A stretch of 64,000 nt of DNA. It comes from Streptomyces violaceusniger (lineage in GTDB: Bacteria > Actinomycetota > Actinomycetes > Streptomycetales > Streptomycetaceae). The notes under the pieces are model-generated. The model worked only from the letters and a program-made list of their open reading frames with translations, ran no database searches and had not been told where the DNA came from. Of the stretch, positions 55,173 to 64,000 are shown one piece after another (positions within the stretch are counted from its first letter, which is position 1; each line of letters starts with the position of its first letter). The DNA is taken from assembly GCA_005405945.1 (NCBI GenBank), contig BJHW01000002.1, positions 1,798,001 through 1,862,000 on the forward strand, written 5' to 3'. The translations under genes and the position numbers were made by a program.

Positions 55173-56747
55173 GTGAACAGCATCAATCGCCGATCCGTCC
55201 TGCTGGCCGGACTGGGAGCGGCCGGCGCCGGCGCGCTCGCCGCCTGCAACAGCGCCTCCGGCTCCGGCGGCGCCCCCGGTCTGGTCAGTCCCTCCGGCTC
55301 CGCGGTCACTCGTGTGGAGAAGAAGCGCCCGTCCACCGGCAAGGTGGTGAAGCGAAGCCTGACCGCCACCCCTGTCAGGCTCGACCTGGGCGGCGGCATC
55401 ATGGCCAGGACCTGGGCCTTCGACGGACGGGCCCCGGGTAAGGAGATCCGCCTCACGGCCGGGGACACCTTGGCCGCCGAGCTGACCAACCAGCTGCCGG
55501 GCAGGACCACCACATCCATCCACTGGCACGGCCTCGCCCTGCGCAACGACATGGACGGCGTGCCCCCGGCCACGCAGCGGGCGGTCCGCGCCGGAGCGGC
55601 CTTCACCTACCGCTTCATCGCCGACGCACCCGGCACGTACTTCTTCCACCCCCACGTCGGTGTCCAGCTCGACCGCGGCCTGCACGCCCCGCTGATCGTC
55701 GAGGACCCGAAGGAACCGTTGTCCTACGACGATGAGTGGGTCGTCGTCCTCGACGACTGGCTCGATGGCGTCACCGGCACCCCGGATGAGGCATTCGCGG
55801 AGCTCAAGCAGGGCATGGGCGGGATGGACCACGGCGGTATGAGCGGTATGGGCGGCAGCAGCCCCAGCCCCGAGAGCTCGGGCGGCCACGATATGGGCGG
55901 CATGGACACGAGCTTCATGCTCATGGGCGCCGACAGCGAGCTCCTCGGCGGCGACGCGGGGGATGTGAAGTACCCGTACCACCTGGTCAACGGCAGGGTC
56001 CCGCGGGACCCTGCCGTCTACACCGGTAAACCGGGCAAGCGGGTGCGGCTGCGGATCATCAACGCGGGCTCGGACACCGCGTACCGGGTGGCGCTGGGTG
56101 GCCACAAGCTGACCGTCACCCACACCGACGGCTACCCCGTCGAGCACCGCCGGACCGACGCGCTGCTGATCGGTATGGGGGAGCGTTACGACGTCCTGGT
56201 CACCCTCGATGACGGTGTGTTCCCCCTGGTCGCGCTGGCCGAGGGGAAGAAGGCGAGCGGCATGGCGCTGATCCGTACCGGCCCGGGCGGCAAGCCGTCC
56301 CCGACCGTCCGCCCCAAGGAGCTGGACGGCATGATCATGAGCGCGTCCCGGCTGCGTGCCGCCGATGAGGTGCGGCTGTCGGCGAAGCGGGTGGACCGGG
56401 TCCACCGCATCGAGCTGACCGGCGGTATGGACAAGTACAACTGGGCCATCAACGGCAGGAAGTTCGACATGAACGACCCGGACGCGAGTCCGCTGCGTGT
56501 CGAGGAGGGCCAGCGGGTGCGGCTGGACTTCGTCAACACCACTGACATGTGGCATCCCATGCATCTCCATGGCCACACCTACCAGCTCGGCAGCGCGGGG
56601 CCGCGCAAGGACACCACCATCGTGCTGCCGAAGAAGAAAGTGTCCGTCGTCTTCGACGCGGACAACCCCGGCCAGTGGATGCTGCACTGCCACAACGCCT
56701 ACCACGGCGAGGCGGGGATGATGGCCCTGGTGGCCTACGCATCCTGA
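55173..56747 (+). CDS. Multicopper oxidase with Met/His-rich insert
   Basis: A 524-residue exported oxidase. Twin-arginine leader NRRSVLLAGLGAAGAG with a following AAC lipobox-like site, so it is probably Tat-exported and possibly lipidated. Copper ligands: HWHG, FFHPHV, WHPMHLHGH and the HCHNAYH...M type-1 motif, three cupredoxin domains. An insert MGGMDHGGMSGMGG followed by HDMGGMD (about residues 220-255) resembles the CueO methionine-rich region. GTG 55173 has AAGGAC upstream; ATG 55143 is an alternative. Likely oxidises Cu(I), as in CueO-type copper defence. Confidence 0.92.
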   Translation: MNSINRRSVLLAGLGAAGAGALAACNSASGSGGAPGLVSPSGSAVTRVEKKRPSTGKVVKRSLTATPVRLDLGGGIMARTWAFDGRAPGKEIRLTAGDTLAAELTNQLPGRTTTSIHWHGLALRNDMDGVPPATQRAVRAGAAFTYRFIADAPGTYFFHPHVGVQLDRGLHAPLIVEDPKEPLSYDDEWVVVLDDWLDGVTGTPDEAFAELKQGMGGMDHGGMSGMGGSSPSPESSGGHDMGGMDTSFMLMGADSELLGGDAGDVKYPYHLVNGRVPRDPAVYTGKPGKRVRLRIINAGSDTAYRVALGGHKLTVTHTDGYPVEHRRTDALLIGMGERYDVLVTLDDGVFPLVALAEGKKASGMALIRTGPGGKPSPTVRPKELDGMIMSASRLRAADEVRLSAKRVDRVHRIELTGGMDKYNWAINGRKFDMNDPDASPLRVEEGQRVRLDFVNTTDMWHPMHLHGHTYQLGSAGPRKDTTIVLPKKKVSVVFDADNPGQWMLHCHNAYHGEAGMMALVAYAS

Positions 56748-56762
56748 CCGCGCGCGCCTGAT

Positions 56763-56800
56763 CCCGGGGCGGGTCCGCGAAAGGCCGGACCCGCCCCGGG
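56763..56800 (+). terminator. Terminator after multicopper oxidase
   Basis: Perfect 15-bp stem CCCGGGGCGGGTCCG and complement with an eight-base loop, 15 bases after the stop codon. Confidence 0.85.
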
Positions 56801-56829
56801 GTCCGTGCGGGGGCAGGGCTCGCGCATCT

Positions 56830-56880
56830 GACACCGGGCGTGTCGGGACACCGGGTGTGTCGGGACACCGGGTGTGTCGG
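56830..56880. repeat. Three tandem 17-bp palindromic units
   Basis: Three units of GACACCGGGTGTGTCGG (first copy has C for T at one position), directly head to tail. Each unit is itself dyad-symmetric (GACAC-N5-GTGTC). No protein frame explains it. Confidence 0.85.
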
Positions 56881-57181
56881 GTGAAGGGCGGTGGCGCTGA
56901 AACGCTCCCTTCCCGTGAACGCCGTTCCCCACCGAGACGTACTCAGCGCCATAGCAGATAGCGGCCCACCGCGCGCCAACCGAGCGCGCTGCGCGGCTCC
57001 TCGATGGCACCCGCAAGGTCGGCGCCGCGCCGGACGCGGCGCTGGCGGCCCATGTCGGCATGGGCGCGATCATGTCCGCGATGCTCCTGATGATGGCCGT
57101 CTGGCGGCGCCGGCCCACTGCTTCCTTCGCGGAAAGCCTCGGCCGAGCGGATTTCGTGTGGCCGGTGCCATGGACACGGGA

Positions 57182-57198
57182 ATACCCCCTAGGGGTAT
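57182..57198. promoter_or_regulatory. CsoR-type copper box 2
   Basis: ATACCCCCTAGGGGTAT, a perfect dyad of the CsoR type, 81 bases before copZ. Stronger palindrome than box 1; predicts copper-induced copZA transcription. Confidence 0.85.
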
Positions 57199-57278
57199 GG
57201 TGTTGTCGGTGTCGGGAGGCAGGGAAGCACCGCCTTCCGGCAGACGACCGCATGCGATGACACCCCGAGGGAGAAGCC

Positions 57279-57575
57279 ATGACTTCACCGTCCACCTCCG
57301 GCTCCTGCTGCAGTTCCGATGGTTCCTGCGGCTCGGCGACCGCGGCCGATGGCCAGGGCGTCGGCGTCACCACCGTGTACAAGGTCTCCGGGATGACCTG
57401 CGGCCACTGTGAGGGCGCGGTGTCCAAGGAGATATCCGCGCTGGATGGCGTCACGGCGGTCAAGGCCGTCGCCGCCTCTGGTGAGGTGACCGTCACCTCG
57501 GGCGCACCGCTTGAGGAGGAGGCCGTCCGGGCCGCTGTCGACGAGGCCGGCTACGAGCTCGTCGGCACCGCCTGA
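57279..57575 (+). CDS. copZ: CopZ copper chaperone
   Basis: A 98-residue HMA-domain protein. An N-terminal Ser/Cys tail (CCSSDGSC) precedes the ferredoxin-like fold with the copper site GMTCGHC (about residues 41-47). It carries Cu(I) to CopA and can load CsoR. ATG 57279 after GGGAGAAG. 103 bases before copA in the same direction, under a CsoR-type box. Confidence 0.95.
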   Translation: MTSPSTSGSCCSSDGSCGSATAADGQGVGVTTVYKVSGMTCGHCEGAVSKEISALDGVTAVKAVAASGEVTVTSGAPLEEEAVRAAVDEAGYELVGTA

Positions 57576-57678
57576 TCCCCGGGCCACTCCTTCCAGGAAC
57601 GAGTATTCCTTCCCGCCGGGACGTACCGCTCCGCTGATACGGACGCCGTGCGTCCCGGCCCTCTCCAGGAGAATCTCC

Positions 57679-59942
<2,264 letters not shown>

Positions 59943-59993
59943 GGCGCGGACACCACGAAGAAGTGGCGCGCACACAGCGCCGTCCATAAGGGG

Positions 59994-60015
59994 TGCCCGG
60001 TCGGTGGACCGGGCA
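59994..60015 (+). terminator. Hairpin after copA
   Basis: TGCCCGGTC-GGTG-GACCGGGCA, perfect 9-bp stem, about 50 bases after the copA stop. Confidence 0.65.
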
Positions 60016-60039
60016 TCTCGCCGTCCAGGGGATGACCCG

Positions 60040-60102
60040 CGTCCGGAGACCGCGGACATCTACGGGGTCAAGAGCCTCCCGGTCACCTGGGACAAGGAGT
60101 AG
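60040..60102 (+). pseudogene. Cytochrome P450 C-terminal tail
   Basis: The codons before the TAG at 60100-60102 read ADIYGVKSLPVTWDKE, the typical last strand of a bacterial P450. Nothing of the haem domain (no FGxGxHxC) is present upstream; copA and its terminator come first. A deletion appears to have removed the P450 gene and left its tail plus the ferredoxin partner. Confidence 0.5.
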
Positions 60103-60104
60103 TC

Positions 60105-60332
60105 ATGAGCACGACGCGCCTGCGCCTACGCGTCGACCGTGAGCGCTGCATCGGCGCCGGGATGTGCGCGCTGACCGCCCCCGAGGTCTTCGACCAGAAT
60201 CCCGACGACGGCCGCGTGCTCCTGCCGCACGCCGAGCCGCCCACCGCCCATCGCGCGGCCGCACGGACGGCCGCCGGTGTCTGCCCCTCCGGGGCGATCA
60301 CCCTCCACGAGCCGGATCCCAGCGGTTCCTGA
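60105..60332 (+). CDS. [3Fe-4S] ferredoxin (P450 redox partner type)
   Basis: A 75-residue ferredoxin: CIGAGMCALTAPEVF (three of the cluster residues) and a distant C in VCPSGAI, with the second-position residue of the usual Cys replaced, giving a 3Fe-4S rather than 4Fe-4S cluster. Such proteins normally lie directly downstream of a cytochrome P450 and reduce it; here only the last codons of the P450 remain. ATG 60105 is two bases after that tail. Confidence 0.9.
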   Translation: MSTTRLRLRVDRERCIGAGMCALTAPEVFDQNPDDGRVLLPHAEPPTAHRAAARTAAGVCPSGAITLHEPDPSGS

Positions 60333-60502
60333 CGGTCTCGCTGTCGCGGGTGGCGGAGGTGAAGCGACGGACCTCCTTGCCCGCGCCCGGCAGGCTCAAG
60401 CGACGGTTGGCGGTCAGGCGGGCGGTGGCAGCGGAGGCGGGACGGCCCGGTCGGGGAGGCCGCACCGGCGGTGAGGGCCGACGGCGTGTCCCCGACGTTG
60501 AG

Positions 60503-61234
60503 TCACGCGTCCAGCCGTGCGCGGATGAGCATGTCGATGCGCCGCCATGCCGGGGACGCGGCGTTGACCGTGCCCTGGATGAGGGCGAGGATCTCGGAGG
60601 ACGCATCCAGCTCGGGCCGTTCGTCGGGGCCGTACCGTTCTCGGGTCGCGTCAGCGATCCGGCGGGCCAGGTCGTCGATGCGGGGATTCTCGGCGTCGAG
60701 GTCGTGAGCTTGATCGTAGTCGAGAAAGAGCAGCCGCAGCGCGGGGGTGGCCAGGATCTCGGCCTGCTCCTGAAACAGTGTGATCGCTTGGTCCGGGTGA
60801 GCGGCGAACACGAGGATCCACAGGTCGCGTTGCAGATCCACCCAACGAGGGGTGAATCCCCAGCCGACCAGGTGCTCCAGATGGGTACCGACCTCCGCGG
60901 GCAGCGGTGCCAGATGCCCGGCGGCGAGCAGACGCAAGCGCCCTTGCGTCGCCCGCAGGCCACGTATGCGGGCGGTGAGCTCGTCGTCGATCTCCCGCAG
61001 CGCCTGCTGGAGTTCACCGTCGGTCGCTGATCGCAGGTCCCTGATCCGCGCCAGGGGGACACCGGCCTCGGCGAGTGTCCGGATCTTGATCAGATCGATG
61101 ACGTCGTTCGCGCTGTACCGCCTGTAGCCGGACGCGTCACGGCCGGGCTCGGGGAGCAGCCCCTTGTCGTGATGGACGCGAACGGTCTTGATCGAAACCC
61201 CGACGTACCCGGCCAGCTGCCCGATGGTGATCAC
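60503..61234 (-). CDS. MerR-family transcriptional regulator
   Basis: A 243-residue MerR protein: TIGQLAGYVGVSIKTVRVHH (about residues 3-22, winged helix), the second wing GYRRYSANDVIDL and a coiled-coil linker; the C-terminal domain of about 130 residues is TipA-like in size with no Cys pair, so it probably binds an organic ligand. GTG 61234. Divergent from the small acidic protein at 61289; the 54-base gap holds a TTGACC (61251) with a partial dyad, as in MerR-type promoters. Confidence 0.87.
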   Translation of the reverse strand: MITIGQLAGYVGVSIKTVRVHHDKGLLPEPGRDASGYRRYSANDVIDLIKIRTLAEAGVPLARIRDLRSATDGELQQALREIDDELTARIRGLRATQGRLRLLAAGHLAPLPAEVGTHLEHLVGWGFTPRWVDLQRDLWILVFAAHPDQAITLFQEQAEILATPALRLLFLDYDQAHDLDAENPRIDDLARRIADATRERYGPDERPELDASSEILALIQGTVNAASPAWRRIDMLIRARLDA

Positions 61235-61288
61235 GGAGCCATCGTCCCACTTGACCTTTCCCCAAGGGCAGGGGCGCACCATGACGTC

Positions 61289-61573
61289 ATGGCGAACACG
61301 AACACGAACACGAACATCGATCGGGAGATTCTGCGTGAGCTGGCCGACGAGGGCAACGAAGCCGCTTTGGACCGGCTGGCCGACCTCGCCGACGCGGCCG
61401 GCGACCTCGCTGAGCTGAGCGAACTGTTGGACGAGGGATCCATGCGAGCCGGATTCCTGCTCACGCGACGGGCGGCCACGACCGGCGACCTGCGCGAGCT
61501 GCAACGGATCTCCGACTCCGGGTATGACGACGCCGGGCATGAACTGAACCGACTGCTGACTGCCCGCACCTGA
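61289..61573 (+). CDS. Small acidic helical protein of unknown function
   Basis: A 94-residue protein beginning MANTNTNTNI, an Asn-Thr repeat from ACGAAC triplet pairs, then repeated amphipathic helices (LADEGNEAALDRLADLADAAG, DLAELSELLDEGS) with an internal similarity of about 20 residues. Acidic, no membrane segment. Transcribed divergently from the MerR regulator across a short promoter gap, so it is probably its target. I do not recognise the family. Confidence 0.65.
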   Translation: MANTNTNTNIDREILRELADEGNEAALDRLADLADAAGDLAELSELLDEGSMRAGFLLTRRAATTGDLRELQRISDSGYDDAGHELNRLLTART

Positions 61574-61775
61574 CCATGGAGAACACCCAGGGCGGCGGCC
61601 GGTCCGCAGAAGCCGACGTCGAGCCCCTTACGCGCCGACCAGCAGGCTGAACCGGCATCGAGGCGGCCGTGGTGGGCATGCGCCTGTGAGGCCCGGCGAG
61701 GGTCCCGTTTACCCTGATTCGGACGTTCGTTCGTGGCGGCACGCCCGATAAGCGCTATGTGATCAGGAGTACGCG

Positions 61776-63749
61776 ATGGCCACCTCCACCGACGTGGAGC
61801 CCCGCCCGGAGGAGGCCCGCAAGGGAGGCCGGCTGCGGAGCTGGCTGCTGGAGGGCCTGTCCGATATGGCCAAGCAGCAGCCGGGGCCGCACGCCCAGCC
61901 CCCGGAGGGGCACAAGGGACAGCGGTGGTGGCGGGTGATGTGCCTGACCGGTGTGGACTACTTCTCCACGCTGGGTTACCAGCCCGGCATCGCCGCCCTC
62001 GCCGCCGGGCTGCTGTCCCCCATCGCCACCGTCGTGCTGGTGGCCGTGACCCTGGCGGGGGCGCTGCCGGTGTACCGGCGGGTGGCCAAGGAGAGCCCGC
62101 ACGGCGAGGGTTCGATCGCGATGCTGGAGCGGCTGCTGTCGTTCTGGCAGGGCAAGCTCTTCGTGCTGGCGCTGCTGGGGTTCGCGGCCACCGACTTCCT
62201 GATCACCATCACGCTCTCGGCCGCCGACGCCTCCACCCACCTGGTGGAAAACCCGCACTTCACGAGCGTGCTGCACGGTCACGAGGTGGTCATCACGCTG
62301 GGGCTGATCGCCCTGCTCGGCGCCGTCTTCCTCAAGGGCTTCATGGAGGCCATCGGTGTGGCGGTGGTGCTCGTGGGCGGCTACCTGGCGCTGAACGCGG
62401 TCGTCGTGGTCGTCGGGCTGTGGCATGTGGCCACCGCGTCCCATGTGGTCACCGACTGGTCGCGGGCGCTGACCGCCGAGCACAGCAACCCGCTGGTCAT
62501 GGTCGGTCTGGCGCTGGTGGTCTTCCCCAAACTCGCGTTGGGCCTGTCCGGATTCGAGACCGGCGTGGCCGTCATGCCTCATGTGGACGGCGGCCCCGGC
62601 GACACCGAGGAACGTCCCACCGGGCGGATCCGGGACACCAGGAAGCTGCTCACCACCGCCGCCGTGATCATGAGTGCCTTCCTGATCACCACGAGCTTCA
62701 TCACCACCGTGCTCATCCCGCAGGAGGAGTTCAAGCCCGGCGGCCAGGCCAATGGACGAGCGCTGGCGTATCTCGCGCACCACTATCTCGGGTCCGTCTT
62801 CGGCAGCGTCTACGATGCCGCGACCATCGGCATCCTGTGGTTCGCGGGCGCCTCGGCGATGGCCGGGCTGCTCAACCTGATGCCGCGCTATCTGCCCCGC
62901 TACGGCATGGCCCCGCACTGGGCCCGTGCGGTGCGTCCCATGGTGCTGGTCTTCACCCTGATCGGGTTCCTGGTCACCTGGCTCTTCGACGCCGACGTGG
63001 ACGCCCAGGGCGGTGCCTACGCCACCGGGGTGCTGGTTCTGATGACCTCCGCCGCCGTCGCGGTCACCATCGCCGCCCGCCGCGCCCGGCAGCGGGGCTG
63101 GACCATCGGCTTCGGCGTGATCTCCGTGGTCTTCGTCTACACCACGGCGGTGAACGTGGTGGAACGCCCCGACGGTGTGAAGATCGGCGCGTGCTTCATC
63201 GCGGGCATCATCCTGGTATCCCTGCTGTCCCGGCTCGCCCGCGCCTTCGAACTGCGGGTGACGGACATGGAGCTGGACGCCATGGCGGAGCGGTTCGTCC
63301 GCGACGCCGCCACCCGTCGCATACGGTTCATCGCCAACGAGCCGGACAACCGCGACCCGGCCGAATACCGCGACAAGATCCACCAGATCCGGGCCGACAA
63401 CGACATCCCCGACGACGAGGACTTCGTCTTCGTCGAGGTCACCGTGCGCGACCCCTCCGACTTCGAGACGGCCGTACGGGTCCACGGCGAGGTGCTGCAC
63501 GGCCGCTACCGCGTTCTGACCCTCGACGGCTCCAGCATCCCCAACTCGCTGGCCGCCCTGCTGCTGCACGTACGGGACGAGACCGGGCGCAGACCGCACA
63601 TCTACTTCGAGTGGACCGAGGGCAGCCCCTTCGCCCAGTTCCTGCGGTTCTTCCTCTTCGGCCAGGGAGAGGTCGCACCCGTCACCAGGGAAGTCCTCCG
63701 CGAGGCCGAACCCGACAGGGCCCGCCGGCCACACGTCCACGTCGGCTGA
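61776..63749 (+). CDS. Large APC-family permease
   Basis: A 657-residue permease: cytoplasmic N-terminus of about 50 residues, twelve or so helices from about 50 to 490 (TGVDYFSTLGYQPGIAAL, AFLITTSFITTVLI), and a cytoplasmic C-terminal region of about 150 residues (DMELDAMAERFVRDAATRRI, FVFVEVTVRDPSDF) that may be regulatory. Similar to the long APC permeases next to KUP-type transporters in actinobacteria. Substrate unknown: amino acid or potassium are candidates. Stop at 63747-63749. The following 251 bases to the window edge show no gene. Confidence 0.88.
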   Translation: MATSTDVEPRPEEARKGGRLRSWLLEGLSDMAKQQPGPHAQPPEGHKGQRWWRVMCLTGVDYFSTLGYQPGIAALAAGLLSPIATVVLVAVTLAGALPVYRRVAKESPHGEGSIAMLERLLSFWQGKLFVLALLGFAATDFLITITLSAADASTHLVENPHFTSVLHGHEVVITLGLIALLGAVFLKGFMEAIGVAVVLVGGYLALNAVVVVVGLWHVATASHVVTDWSRALTAEHSNPLVMVGLALVVFPKLALGLSGFETGVAVMPHVDGGPGDTEERPTGRIRDTRKLLTTAAVIMSAFLITTSFITTVLIPQEEFKPGGQANGRALAYLAHHYLGSVFGSVYDAATIGILWFAGASAMAGLLNLMPRYLPRYGMAPHWARAVRPMVLVFTLIGFLVTWLFDADVDAQGGAYATGVLVLMTSAAVAVTIAARRARQRGWTIGFGVISVVFVYTTAVNVVERPDGVKIGACFIAGIILVSLLSRLARAFELRVTDMELDAMAERFVRDAATRRIRFIANEPDNRDPAEYRDKIHQIRADNDIPDDEDFVFVEVTVRDPSDFETAVRVHGEVLHGRYRVLTLDGSSIPNSLAALLLHVRDETGRRPHIYFEWTEGSPFAQFLRFFLFGQGEVAPVTREVLREAEPDRARRPHVHVG

Positions 63750-64000
63750 GTGCCGACATCGCCGGTCACCCGCCGGACGTCATCGACCCAGACCCTCGCC
63801 CAAGCCGACCCCCACAGCGGCCGCCACCCACACCGGCCCACCTGGCCGAGACCACACCGCGCCCACCACACCGCACAACACCGAAAAGGCCGCCCCGCAC
63901 TCACACGACGCCGTACGACGCTCCAAGCGCCGGTGACCGCGTCACTGACGTGGTGACCGTCGGGCGATACCCTCATCCTAGTGACGGCGTAGTCGCTCGG

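Larger units (their letters stand above)
56748..57278. other. 531-base region between multicopper oxidase and copZ
   Basis: Contains a strong terminator (56763-56800), a three-copy 17-bp repeat (56830-56880) and a CsoR-type box (57182-57198). Between 57010 and 57110 one frame reads as a hydrophobic peptide (AALAAHVGMGAIMSAMLLMMAV) that looks like the tail of a membrane protein gene; no start or conserved family is visible, so I treat it as a relic. Confidence 0.55.

Noticed and set aside
55074..56834. 586-codon minus-strand open frame
   Set aside because: Antisense shadow of the multicopper oxidase.
57000..57260. Open frame with a hydrophobic Met-rich segment
   Set aside because: No credible start or family; read as decayed membrane protein DNA in the gap entry.

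Overview
This 64 kb window is GC-rich actinobacterial DNA and almost certainly comes from a Streptomyces chromosome. The signs are a strong third-position G/C bias, frequent GTG and TTG starts, stop-start overlaps (ATGA/GTGA), and typical Streptomyces families (DUF6153-like copper protein, Rv1733c-like membrane protein, short MreB-like protein, CsoR-type copper boxes). I see no tRNA, rRNA or CRISPR array.

Layout. (1) 1-9496, minus strand: one translationally coupled operon for a cytoplasmic, NAD(P)-linked [NiFe] hydrogenase of the group 3b arrangement (4Fe-4S subunit, cyclic-nucleotide-binding-domain protein, FAD/NAD subunit, small subunit, large subunit, endopeptidase), followed by hypF, hypC, hypD and hypE, which runs off the left edge. 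(2) 9746-15555: a divergent locus of PdxA-like dehydrogenase versus aldo/keto reductase, HpcH/HpaI aldolase, 2-hydroxyacid dehydrogenase and an Nramp-like transporter lacking the metal-binding motifs; probably catabolism of a sugar acid or hydroxy-acid. (3) 15677-21513: ROK regulator divergent from a sugar ABC importer and a Gfo/Idh/MocA dehydrogenase. (4) 21590-30403: ThDP enzyme, APC permease and histidinol-dehydrogenase-like enzyme, divergent from a PucR-type regulator, a GMC oxidoreductase and a VOC protein. (5) 30405-39430: GntR remnant, Rv1733c-like protein, short MreB-like protein and two TraR/DksA zinc-finger proteins, then an IS110-family insertion, a NarL-type two-component system, a secreted peptide and a SecDF fusion. 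(6) 39463-41928: LysR versus NAD(P)-binding protein and SDR. (7) 41941-49419: CoA-dependent aromatic acid catabolism (monooxygenase/Old Yellow Enzyme fusion, aryl-CoA ligase, thioesterase, cupin, RidA, deleted FAH hydrolase, PaaX regulator) carrying several deletion scars. (8) 49468-52756: two metallo-beta-lactamase-fold proteins and a SnoaL-like protein under a TetR regulator with twin operators. (9) 52897-60332: lipoprotein, GNAT, a CsoR-box copper regulon (DUF6153-like, multicopper oxidase, CopZ, CopA), and an orphan ferredoxin behind a P450 scar. (10) 60503-63749: MerR regulator, small acidic protein, large APC permease.

The most important caveat is that at least 19 genes-internal single-base losses, all inside G or C runs, break thirteen otherwise well-conserved genes. 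All are repaired by adding one G or C. This looks like long-read homopolymer under-calling rather than biology, so those genes are annotated as coding sequences with the break position given. A second, different class of damage (internal deletions and gene tails: FAH hydrolase, kynureninase/thioesterase junction, P450 tail, GntR) cannot be explained that way and appears to be real gene decay.

Working together: the hydrogenase is a self-contained H2/NAD(P)H module; the copper genes form one sensing-export-oxidation module; the aromatic-CoA locus fits anthranilate or salicylate breakdown; the block at 30.6-39.4 kb resembles a conserved Streptomyces neighbourhood into which IS110 has jumped.
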